Below are positions 56,598 to 64,000 of a DNA stretch of 64,000 nt, in pieces. The notes under the pieces were generated by a model, which had not been told where the DNA came from, ran no database searches, and saw only the letters and a list, made by a program, of their open reading frames with translations. Positions within the stretch are counted from its first letter, which is position 1, and every line of letters starts with the position of its first letter. The translations under genes were made by a program, and so were the position numbers. This DNA is from Pseudomonas karstica (GTDB lineage Bacteria; Pseudomonadota; Gammaproteobacteria; Pseudomonadales; Pseudomonadaceae): the NCBI RefSeq assembly GCF_009707515.1, contig NZ_WLYI01000018.1, positions 60,569 to 124,568 on the forward strand. The letters run 5' to 3'.

Positions 56598-57608
56598 TCA
56601 TTTTGCGAATGCCTCCAGCAATCGTGACGCAATTCGCTCCAAGGGGCGAATTTCAACAGCGGCATCAATTGCCGCCGCCGCTTTTGGCATGCCATAAACC
56701 GCACTGCTTTGCTGGTCCTGGGCGATGGTCAGGTAGCCTTGCTGACGCATCAATTTTAGCCCCTGGGCCCCGTCGCGCCCCATACCGGTCAGCAACACGC
56801 CGATGGCATCGCCGCGCCAATAACTGGCAACACTTTCGAAAAATACGTCGATGGACGGCCGATAGATCTCGTTCACCGGTTCGGCGGTGTAGGCCAGAGT
56901 ACCGTTCTTCAACAGACGGATATGATGATTGGTGCCAGCCAGCAGCACCACGCCATTTTGCGGCGGCTCGCCTTCCCGGGCCAGGCGTACTGGCAGGCTC
57001 GAAGCGCTGCTCAGCCATTCGGCCATGCCGGCGGCAAAGACCTGATCCACGTGCTGTACCAGCACAATGGCCGCTGGAAAATTGCGCGGCAAACCTTTGA
57101 GCAGCACTTCCAGGGCAGCCGGACCACCAGCGGACGAACCAATGGCTACCAGCCGCTGGCGTTTGCCCGGGGCCCGCAGGGGCGCCGGCTCCGCGCGTAC
57201 CTGGGCACTGCGCTGGCCGATCAGCCAGCCGATATTGAAGATCTTGCGCAACAACGGTGCCGCCGCTTCCTTGGCATTACCCACGCCCAGGGCCGGGGTG
57301 TCCACCACGTCCAGGGCGCCATGGCCCATGGCCTCGAACACCCGGCTGACGTTGGCCTGGCGATCCACGGTGACGATGACAATCGCGCACGGTGTTTCGG
57401 CCATGATTTGCCGGGTGGCTTCCACGCCATCCATCACGGGCATGATCAAGTCCATCAGAATCAGGTCCGGCGTCAGCTCGGCGCAACGTTGTACCGCCTC
57501 CAGGCCGTTACTGGCCACCCATGCCACTTCATGGGCCGGCTCCAGGCTCAGTGCCCGGCGTAACGCCTCAACGGCCAGGGGCATGTCATTGACAATCGCG
57601 ATCTTCAT
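56598..57608 (-). CDS. wspF: WspF methylesterase/deamidase (CheB-type)
   Basis: WspF removes methyl groups from WspA and so damps the pathway; loss of it locks WspR on and gives wrinkly colonies. The 336-residue protein has a receiver domain (D53 in LMDLIMPVMDG) and a CheB catalytic domain with triad S159 (IGSSAGGP), H186 (VQHVDQ) and D279 (TGMGRDG). It overlaps wspE by four bases. All active-site residues are present, so the wild-type repressed state is expected. Confidence 0.95.
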   Translation of the reverse strand: MKIAIVNDMPLAVEALRRALSLEPAHEVAWVASNGLEAVQRCAELTPDLILMDLIMPVMDGVEATRQIMAETPCAIVIVTVDRQANVSRVFEAMGHGALDVVDTPALGVGNAKEAAAPLLRKIFNIGWLIGQRSAQVRAEPAPLRAPGKRQRLVAIGSSAGGPAALEVLLKGLPRNFPAAIVLVQHVDQVFAAGMAEWLSSASSLPVRLAREGEPPQNGVVLLAGTNHHIRLLKNGTLAYTAEPVNEIYRPSIDVFFESVASYWRGDAIGVLLTGMGRDGAQGLKLMRQQGYLTIAQDQQSSAVYGMPKAAAAIDAAVEIRPLERIASRLLEAFAK

Positions 57609-59890
57609 GCCCCGGCGCCTCCAATCAGCTCCACCACCGCGTCCAGCAGTGCATCGTCGTGGAAACTGGCCTTGGCCAGATAATAGTCGGCGCCAGCGTC
57701 CAACCCACGGCGCCGGTCTTCTTCCCGATCCTTGTAGGAGACCACCATCACGGGCAACGATTGCAAACGCGTATCACGGCGCAAAAGTGTGACCAATTCG
57801 ATACCGTCCATACGAGGCATATCAATGTCCGTGATGAGCAGGTCAAAGTTTTCAGAGCGCAAGGCATTCCATCCATCCATGCCATCGACGGCAACCGCCA
57901 CGTCATAACCACGATTGAGCAACAACTTGCGCTGCAATTCGCGCACGGTAAGCGAGTCATCCACCACCAGGATACGCTTGCGTGCCGCTTCGGCAACGTG
58001 CTGACTGCGCCTGGCAATGCGCTCCAGACGACCGGTGTTGAGCAGCTTGTCCACCGAGCGCAACATGTCCTCGACATCGACGATCAACACCACCGACCCA
58101 TCATCGAGCAAGGCCCCAGCAGAGATGTCCTGGACCTTGCCCAGGCGATCATCCAGCGGCAACACCACCAAAGTACGCTCGCCGACAAACCGTTCCACGG
58201 CGATTCCGTACACTGCATCCCGCTCACGGATCACCACAACCTTGAGGGTCTGCTCATTGCTTTGTCCCGGCGGGCGTTGCAGCAACTGACTGGCAGCCAC
58301 GAGGCCGACGTGCCGGCCTTCATGCCAGAAGTGCTGGCGGCCTTCCAACTGCACGATGTCATCGGGCTCCAGGTCGCACATGCGTTCGATATGTGCCAGG
58401 GGAAACGCGTAGGCCTCCTCACCGACTTCTACCACCAGGCTGCGTACCACCGACAAGGTCAGCGGTACTTCCAGATGAAAGCGGCTGCCCTGCCCCGCCG
58501 TCTGCTCCAGCAGCACCGCGCCACGCAGTTGGCGAACCATGTGCTGCACGGCGTCAAGGCCGACACCACGGCCGGACACTTCAGTGACCTTGTCCCGCAG
58601 GCTGAAACCCGGCAGAAACAGGAACGTCAGCAGTTCTTCTTCACTCAGGCGCAGGGCGGTTTCCAGCGGCGACAGATTGCGCTCGACGATGGTCGATCGT
58701 AGGCACTCGAGGTCGACGCCATTGCCGTCGTCGCTCAATTCCAACATCAGCAAGCCAGCCTGATGGGAGGCTCGCAGGCGGATCAGGCCTTCCGCCGGTT
58801 TGCCCGCCAATAGTCGCTGCTCGGGCATTTCGATACCGTGGTCGACCGCATTACGCAATAAGTGGGTCAGCGGTGCCTCGAGTTTTCCCAGCACATCACG
58901 ATCGACCTGGGTTTTTTCTCCCTCGATCTCCAGGCGCACTTGCTTGCCGAGGCTGCGGCCCAGGTCGCGGACCATTCGCACCTGCCCGGCCAGCACATCG
59001 GCAAAGGGCCGCATGCGGCAGGCCAGTGCAGTGTCGTAGAGCACCTGGGCGCGCTGCCCGGCGTGCCAGCCGAACTCATCCAGCTCGGCAGTTTTTTCCG
59101 CCAGCAGCGCCTGGGCTTCGCTTAACAGACGCCGGGTGTCGGCCAGGGCTTCCTGGGCTTGCAGGCTCAGTTCGACAGTCTTGAGATGGCCATCAAGGTT
59201 GTCCAGGGACCGAGCACTGTTGCTCTGGATGCGTTTGAGACGTTGCAGGCTGACGAGGTAAGGCTGGAGCCGCTGGGTTTCCACCAGGGATTTGCTGGAC
59301 AGGTCCAGCAGGCTGTTCAAGCGTTCGGCGGTGACCCGCAATACCCGCTCACCGCCTTCGGTCATGGGTTTGCCCTGCCGTGCTCGGTCGGCAGCGACCA
59401 GCGTGGCGGGCTCACGCTCAGGCGGCAATGCCAGCAGCTCTTCGACGGGCAGCCCGGACAAGGCCGGCGTTACAGGGGCTGCTACCTTGCCTGCCGGTTC
59501 CGAGGGATCGAGCAAACGCGCCATCAACACCACATACGCCTCAATATCCGCTGGGGCCAGCGTATTACCAGGGGTGGCGATGCGCATCAGTAAATCAGTA
59601 CCTTGCAGCAGCGCGTCAATATGTTCCGGTTGCAGGTAGAGTCGGCCTTCCTGGGCGCTGACCAGGCAATCTTCCATGACGTGGGCCACGCTGACCCCCG
59701 CATCCACGCCGACAATCCGCGCCGCGCCCTTGAGGGAGTGGGCGGCGCGCATGCAGGCTTCGAGCTGATCGGCCTGGGTCGGGTTGCGTTCCAGGGCCAA
59801 CAGGCCGGCATTGAGAACCTGGGTCTGGGCGTCGGCTTCCAGGCTGAACAGCTCCAGTAACGAGGCATCACGCATTTGGTCGGGGGTCAT
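57605..59890 (-). CDS. wspE: Hybrid histidine kinase WspE (CheA-REC)
   Basis: WspE is the CheA-like kinase that phosphorylates WspR and WspF. The 761-residue protein has one N-terminal Hpt domain (H51 in AAHSLKGAARIVG), a dimer/HATPase core with N-box NAVDHGIEMPEQRL and GRGVGLDAV, a CheW-like domain (about 470-610) and a C-terminal receiver with D688 (LLITDIDMPRMDG). The attached receiver is typical of WspE. It overlaps both neighbours by four bases. Confidence 0.95.
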   Translation of the reverse strand: MTPDQMRDASLLELFSLEADAQTQVLNAGLLALERNPTQADQLEACMRAAHSLKGAARIVGVDAGVSVAHVMEDCLVSAQEGRLYLQPEHIDALLQGTDLLMRIATPGNTLAPADIEAYVVLMARLLDPSEPAGKVAAPVTPALSGLPVEELLALPPEREPATLVAADRARQGKPMTEGGERVLRVTAERLNSLLDLSSKSLVETQRLQPYLVSLQRLKRIQSNSARSLDNLDGHLKTVELSLQAQEALADTRRLLSEAQALLAEKTAELDEFGWHAGQRAQVLYDTALACRMRPFADVLAGQVRMVRDLGRSLGKQVRLEIEGEKTQVDRDVLGKLEAPLTHLLRNAVDHGIEMPEQRLLAGKPAEGLIRLRASHQAGLLMLELSDDGNGVDLECLRSTIVERNLSPLETALRLSEEELLTFLFLPGFSLRDKVTEVSGRGVGLDAVQHMVRQLRGAVLLEQTAGQGSRFHLEVPLTLSVVRSLVVEVGEEAYAFPLAHIERMCDLEPDDIVQLEGRQHFWHEGRHVGLVAASQLLQRPPGQSNEQTLKVVVIRERDAVYGIAVERFVGERTLVVLPLDDRLGKVQDISAGALLDDGSVVLIVDVEDMLRSVDKLLNTGRLERIARRSQHVAEAARKRILVVDDSLTVRELQRKLLLNRGYDVAVAVDGMDGWNALRSENFDLLITDIDMPRMDGIELVTLLRRDTRLQSLPVMVVSYKDREEDRRRGLDAGADYYLAKASFHDDALLDAVVELIGGAGA

Positions 59891-60585
59891 GTGAGACTCC
59901 GGGTCACGGCGGACAACAATTGTTCCTCGTCCAGCCAGCGCAGGCTGCGGCCCTTGAACGGCAATACGCCCTGGGTAAAGCGGGCGCTGGCCTGGGTACC
60001 GGACACCGCAGCAGTCTTCAAAATGCGTTCATCAATGGCATGGATACCGTCCACTTCATCCACCGGCACCACTACCGGCCCATCAAGCGCGGCGATGATC
60101 AACATACGCGGCATTATCCGCCCGCCGCTCGGCGGGCTAATGGAGCTGTCCAGCCCCAGCAACTCCACCAGCGACAGGCAGGCCACCAGGGCACCGCGCA
60201 CATTGGCCACCCCCAGCAACGCCCGGGAGCGCTGATGGGGCAAGGAATGAATCGGTTGCAACGGCGCCACTTCCACCAGGCAACGAGTGGCGATGCCCAG
60301 CCACTCTTCACCAAGGCGAAACATCAGCAGCGAACGAGTGACAATATCGCCATCACCCTCCACCGCCCCCACCAGGTGATGATCGTCTTGCTGCAAGGCA
60401 TAGCGGTCGAGCAAACGGGTGGCTGCGGCGCAATACACCGAGCAATTACGACAGTGGATATGTTTGGCCAGCAACGAACAGGACTTGTCGCCGTGGATAC
60501 CGATGCGGTTCCAGCAATCGTCGATAGCCTGGGTGTCAGCCAGGGTCAGGTCGGCGCCGAGGTCCGGGAATGCAGGATCAATCAT
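59887..60585 (-). CDS. wspD: CheW-like coupling protein WspD
   Basis: A 232-residue protein with a C-terminal CheW domain (about 85-225, MFRLGEEWLGIATRCLVEVA; GVANVRGALVACLSL) and an N-terminal extension of about 80 residues containing several cysteines (CRNCSVYC). It couples the WspA receptor array to WspE. The extension is longer than in ordinary CheW. It overlaps wspC and wspE by four bases each. Confidence 0.92.
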   Translation of the reverse strand: MIDPAFPDLGADLTLADTQAIDDCWNRIGIHGDKSCSLLAKHIHCRNCSVYCAAATRLLDRYALQQDDHHLVGAVEGDGDIVTRSLLMFRLGEEWLGIATRCLVEVAPLQPIHSLPHQRSRALLGVANVRGALVACLSLVELLGLDSSISPPSGGRIMPRMLIIAALDGPVVVPVDEVDGIHAIDERILKTAAVSGTQASARFTQGVLPFKGRSLRWLDEEQLLSAVTRSLT

Positions 60586-61844
60586 CGTTTATGCTCACTG
60601 TCAGCTCGCTCACTGCGGGCGGCACGGGCCTGCAAACGACTGGCGCCAACCACATCGCCCTGGGATTGGAGCAGCGTGGCCAAGTGCATCAAGGCCTGCG
60701 AGTGCTGCGGTTCCAGGTACAAGGCTTTTCGATAATACCCCTGGGCTTCCAGGGGGCTACCGGCCACATCACTGAGCAGGCCCAGCCAATAGAACACCTG
60801 GGCCGCCGGGGGATGGCTCTGTAGATAACGCTCGCAAGCGGCGCGCGCCTCAAGGCTTTTGCCTTCATTGGCCAAGGTCGCGATCTGACTGAGTAGATCG
60901 GCTGCATCCGACTGTGCAGGTACCGGCTTGATCGACACTGCCGGTACGGCAAAGGTACTGAATGGCCGCGCTCGCGCAGGGATCTGCGCTGCGCGGCGCT
61001 GGGGCAACGTCGTCGACATCGGCACAAAGGCCGGTTCAGGCACCGGTTCGGCATGGCGACTGAAGGCAAATGACTGCGGCATACCCATCGAACGCATGCC
61101 AAGGCGCCCCAACAGACTGCCTTCGGCAGGGCCGATAAACAGCACGCCATCGATTTGGGTCAGGCCCTTGAGCACTTCAAACACCTGTTTCTGGGTCGGC
61201 TGATCGAAATAGATCAGCAGGTTGCGGCAAAACACAAAGTCATAGGCTGGCTCATTCGCCAGCAACCCAGGATCCAGCAAGTTGCCCACGTGCAGACACA
61301 CTTGTTCGCGAACCCGGTCGCAAATCCGATAGCCATCGCTTTGCTCGACGAAGTGACGCTCGCGAAAGTCGATATTCTGGCCGCGAAAGGAATTCTTGCC
61401 ATACACGCCGTGCCGGGCACGCTCCACTGATAGCGGGCTGACGTCCATGCCCCGAACCTTGAACTGATGAGGCGCAAGCCCGGCATCGAGCAAGGCCATG
61501 GCAATCGAATACGGCTCCTCGCCGGTGGAGCACGGCAAGCTAAGAATCCGTAATGCACGCATCTGCTTGATCTCGGCCAGGCGGGCCAGGGCCAATCGGG
61601 CCAGGGTAGCGAAGGATTCGGGGTAACGAAAAAACCAGGTTTCGGGGACGATCACCGCTTCGATCAGCGCTTGCTGTTCGTCATGGGAAGCCTGCAAGTG
61701 CTGCCAGTACTGATCCGCCGTCAGCGCCTGCAAGGCCAGGCTGCGCTGGCGCACGGCACGCTCGATGATTGCCTCGCCCACTGAGGCGACATCCAGGCCG
61801 ATGCGCTCTTTAAGGAAGCCGAAAAAACGTTGGTCACCGCTCAT
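60582..61844 (-). CDS. wspC: CheR-type methyltransferase WspC with TPR tail
   Basis: WspC methylates glutamates on WspA with SAM and opposes WspF. The 420-residue protein has an N-terminal CheR domain (about 10-270; ILSLPCSTGEEPYSIAMALL, then VFCRNLLIYFD) and a C-terminal TPR segment (about 320-400, ACERYLQSHPPAAQVFYWLG), absent from E. coli CheR. It overlaps wspB and wspD by four bases each. Confidence 0.94.
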   Translation of the reverse strand: MSGDQRFFGFLKERIGLDVASVGEAIIERAVRQRSLALQALTADQYWQHLQASHDEQQALIEAVIVPETWFFRYPESFATLARLALARLAEIKQMRALRILSLPCSTGEEPYSIAMALLDAGLAPHQFKVRGMDVSPLSVERARHGVYGKNSFRGQNIDFRERHFVEQSDGYRICDRVREQVCLHVGNLLDPGLLANEPAYDFVFCRNLLIYFDQPTQKQVFEVLKGLTQIDGVLFIGPAEGSLLGRLGMRSMGMPQSFAFSRHAEPVPEPAFVPMSTTLPQRRAAQIPARARPFSTFAVPAVSIKPVPAQSDAADLLSQIATLANEGKSLEARAACERYLQSHPPAAQVFYWLGLLSDVAGSPLEAQGYYRKALYLEPQHSQALMHLATLLQSQGDVVGASRLQARAARSERADSEHKR

Positions 61845-62365
61845 CGAGCCTCCTGCGGCGTCAGGTCGTCAGAGAACAACAAAGTCCTTACCTGCGCCGT
61901 CAGCAGGTCGCCAACACCGATCCACTGCATCAAACCTTGCTCGTCCTCACGCACCGGCCCCAGGTAGGGTGCCTGGCGATTGTCCAGGCCGTAGGGCTGG
62001 AAATCCGCTGGATCACAACGCAGGGTATCAGTGGCCTGCTCGAGGATCAGCCCCAGCCAGCGCGCATCAACCCAAGGCTCGGGCCGATAGTTGACCAACA
62101 CCAACCGCGTGCTGGTTCGGGCCTGGGCTGGAGAACCGAAGGTCAAGGCACTGAGGTCGATGACCGGCACCATTACCCCACGATGGGCAAAAATCCCGGC
62201 CACCCAGGCGGGCGTATGGGCAATGGGTTTCAAAGGCCGGCGCGGCAGCACTTCGGCCACTTCGGTGGCTTTGAGGGCATAACGTTCGGTGCCGATGTGA
62301 AACACCAGGAACAATGCTTTTTTCGCTGCAGCAACGACGCCGCCTTTAGCCGCGAGGTCGCTCAT
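61841..62365 (-). CDS. wspB: CheW-like coupling protein WspB
   Basis: A 174-residue single CheW domain (LFLVFHIGTERYALKATEVA; VAGIFAHRGVMVPVIDLSAL). With WspD it links WspA to WspE; two different coupling proteins are characteristic of this pathway. Its start overlaps the wspA stop by one base (TGATG) and its end overlaps wspC by four. Confidence 0.93.
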   Translation of the reverse strand: MSDLAAKGGVVAAAKKALFLVFHIGTERYALKATEVAEVLPRRPLKPIAHTPAWVAGIFAHRGVMVPVIDLSALTFGSPAQARTSTRLVLVNYRPEPWVDARWLGLILEQATDTLRCDPADFQPYGLDNRQAPYLGPVREDEQGLMQWIGVGDLLTAQVRTLLFSDDLTPQEAR

Positions 62366-63993
62366 CAGACTTTAAAACGTGACACGCCACTGCGCAGGCC
62401 AACTGCGACCTGGCTCAGCTCATCGATGGCGAAACTGGCTTGGCGCAAAGACTCCACGGTCTGGCTGCTGGCATCGCCCAATTGCACCAGGGCATGGTTG
62501 ATCTGCTCGGCGCCGGTGGCCTGGGCCTGCATGCCTTCGTTGACCATCAGCACCCTAGGCGCCAGGGCCTGAACCTGATGAATAATCTGCGATAACTGCT
62601 CCCCCACTTGCTGCACTTCGAACATACCGCGGCGCACTTCCTCGGAGAACTTGTCCATGCCCATCACACCGGCCGACACCGCCGACTGAATCTCACGCAC
62701 CATCTGTTCGATATCGTAGGTGGCCACCGCGGTCTGATCCGCCAGGCGTCGCACTTCGGTGGCGACCACCGCAAAACCACGACCGTACTCACCGGCCTTC
62801 TCGGCTTCAATCGCGGCGTTGAGGGACAACAAGTTGGTCTGGTCAGCCACTTTGACGATGGTCACCACCACCTGGTTGATGTTGCCGGCCTTCTCATTGA
62901 GGATCGCCAATTTGGCATTGACCAGATCGGCGGCGCCCATCACCGAATGCATGGTTTCTTCCATGCGCGCCAGGCCTTGCTGGCCGGAACCGGCGGCCAC
63001 CGAGGCCTGGTCAGCAGCGGTGGCTACTTCGGTCATGGTGCGCACCAGGTCCTTGGAGGTTGCGGCAATCTCCCGGGAGGTGGCGCCAATCTCGGTGGTC
63101 GTGGCGGCGGTTTCGGTGGCAGTGGCTTGTTGCTGCTTGGAAGTGGCGGCGATCTCGGTGACCGAGGTAGTGACCTGCACCGACGAACGCTGAGCCTGGG
63201 ACACCAGGGCGGTCAGCTCGGTCATCATGTCGTTGAAGCCTGTTTCCACGGCACCGAATTCGTCCTTGCGTTCCAGGTTCAAGCGCTTGCTCAAGTCTCC
63301 GGTACGCATGTTTTCCAGAATATCGACGATGCGCTTCATCGGCGCCATGATTGCGCGCATCAGCAACAGGCCACACAGGCCAGCGGCGAGGATCGCCAGG
63401 ATCAACGAGACGCCCATGCTGACTTTCGCGGCGACCACGGCATCGTCAATGGCAGCGGTGGCGTTATCTGCCACTTGCTTGTTCTCATTGATGATGTCGT
63501 TAAGCTTCATGCGGCCTGCGTTCCAGGCCGGAGTCAGTTGCTCGTCGAACAACTTGACCGCCTCGGCGTCATTGTTCGCCAAGTGCAAGTCCAGGACCTG
63601 GGCGAGAGTCTTGTTGTAGTTCTGGCGAAGGGCTTCGAAGGCTGCGAACTCGCTCCGATCCTGCTCCATATTGATGGTGGTTACGTAACTGGCCATATGC
63701 TGATCAAGATTAGCTTCAAAGGCCTTGTAGTCCTGCTTGTCGGCGTCCGAAATTCCCTGATTCTTGTGCAGGCCAATCAGTTCCTGGGTCTGTAGGTAAC
63801 TGTCGACCCAGGCGCTGCGAATCATCGTGCTGAAAAACAAACCTGGCACCGCGTCGTCGCGTACCGACGTTTCGCCGGTTTCGATCTTCAGTAGCCGTGA
63901 ATATGAGACCACTACCATTAGCAACATAATGGCGATGATGACTGCAAAACTCGCCAGGATTCGTTGGCGCAGGGTCCAGTTCTTCACAGTCAT
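62365..63993 (-). CDS. wspA: Methyl-accepting surface-sensing receptor WspA
   Basis: WspA is the membrane chemoreceptor-like sensor of the Wsp pathway and responds to surface growth or envelope stress. The 542-residue protein has TM1 at about 12-30, a helical periplasmic domain (31-188, four-helix-bundle type), TM2 at about 190-212, a HAMP domain (213-265) and a cytoplasmic signalling hairpin with [20 protein letters not shown] and [15 protein letters not shown]. It starts 7 bases from the window edge, so the wsp promoter is outside. Seven genes A-B-C-D-E-F-R follow in order. Confidence 0.96.
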   Translation of the reverse strand: MTVKNWTLRQRILASFAVIIAIMLLMVVVSYSRLLKIETGETSVRDDAVPGLFFSTMIRSAWVDSYLQTQELIGLHKNQGISDADKQDYKAFEANLDQHMASYVTTINMEQDRSEFAAFEALRQNYNKTLAQVLDLHLANNDAEAVKLFDEQLTPAWNAGRMKLNDIINENKQVADNATAAIDDAVVAAKVSMGVSLILAILAAGLCGLLLMRAIMAPMKRIVDILENMRTGDLSKRLNLERKDEFGAVETGFNDMMTELTALVSQAQRSSVQVTTSVTEIAATSKQQQATATETAATTTEIGATSREIAATSKDLVRTMTEVATAADQASVAAGSGQQGLARMEETMHSVMGAADLVNAKLAILNEKAGNINQVVVTIVKVADQTNLLSLNAAIEAEKAGEYGRGFAVVATEVRRLADQTAVATYDIEQMVREIQSAVSAGVMGMDKFSEEVRRGMFEVQQVGEQLSQIIHQVQALAPRVLMVNEGMQAQATGAEQINHALVQLGDASSQTVESLRQASFAIDELSQVAVGLRSGVSRFKV

Positions 63994-64000
63994 TCCTCGA

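Overview
The window reads as a stretch of core chromosome from a Pseudomonas of the fluorescens group. GC content is high, the lpxD-skp-bamA-rseP-dxr-cdsA-uppS-frr-pyrH-tsf-rpsB cluster is in its pseudomonad order, the mexJK/mexL pump and an entire wsp chemosensory operon are present, and REP-type hairpins of the TAGGAGCGAGCTTGCTCGCG class lie between genes. From memory, the gene order follows P. aeruginosa PAO1 from about PA3646 (lpxD) to PA3708 (wspA). The main departures are a block ndvB-dapE-rlmA-hypothetical-csp (PA1163-PA1159 in PAO1) placed between tcdA and plsB, and an added astacin-like metalloprotease after dapC. No rRNA, tRNA, CRISPR array, prophage, insertion sequence or integrase was seen.

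Layout. 1-10992 (minus strand): envelope and translation genes, namely lipid A (lpxD), outer-membrane protein biogenesis (skp, bamA), the RseP site-2 protease, isoprenoid and phospholipid precursors (dxr, uppS, cdsA), ribosome recycling (frr), UMP kinase (pyrH), EF-Ts and S2. 11381-16198 (plus): map, glnD, dapC. 16320-22879: metalloprotease, Na+/H+ antiporter, Spx/ArsC-like protein, dapD, and a CsdA-CsdE-TcdA sulfur/tRNA-modification group. 23098-28698: NdvB-type glucan synthase, dapE, rlmA, a small acidic protein and a cold-shock protein. With dapC, dapD and dapE all here, three steps of the succinylase lysine/meso-DAP pathway lie within 12 kb. 28878-32891: plsB, a YbaY-like lipoprotein, a DUF4197 protein and a small protein in an AT-rich gap. 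33100-38012: MexK, MexJ and divergent MexL with a palindromic operator between them. 38178-43261: rsmJ, a protein with an internal 45-residue duplication, a four-gene operon (small protein, DUF72, PEP mutase-like, extensin-like) and tsaB. 43423-49084: adk, ppc, a PA3688-like protein and the DUF4398/LptF lipoprotein pair with an AlgU-like promoter. 49170-52542: a membrane protein, an alpha/beta-hydrolase lipoprotein, a DUF1704/QEGLA putative metallopeptidase and a TetR regulator. 52646-55337: lysS and prfB, the latter with its programmed +1 frameshift. 55545-63993: wspR, F, E, D, C, B, A, a complete surface-sensing pathway that makes c-di-GMP.

Most genes are housekeeping. I see no clearly new multi-gene system. 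The less described items are the astacin-like protease without a signal peptide, the DUF1704 protein with a MATCAP-like zinc motif, the duplicated-motif protein beside rsmJ, a TetR gene whose probable ribosome-binding site lies inside a dispersed hairpin repeat, and a family of composite hairpin repeats. Start codons were reassigned from the longest open frame where spacing, overlap or family length argued for it. Gene names rest on recognition of motifs and order, not on a database search.
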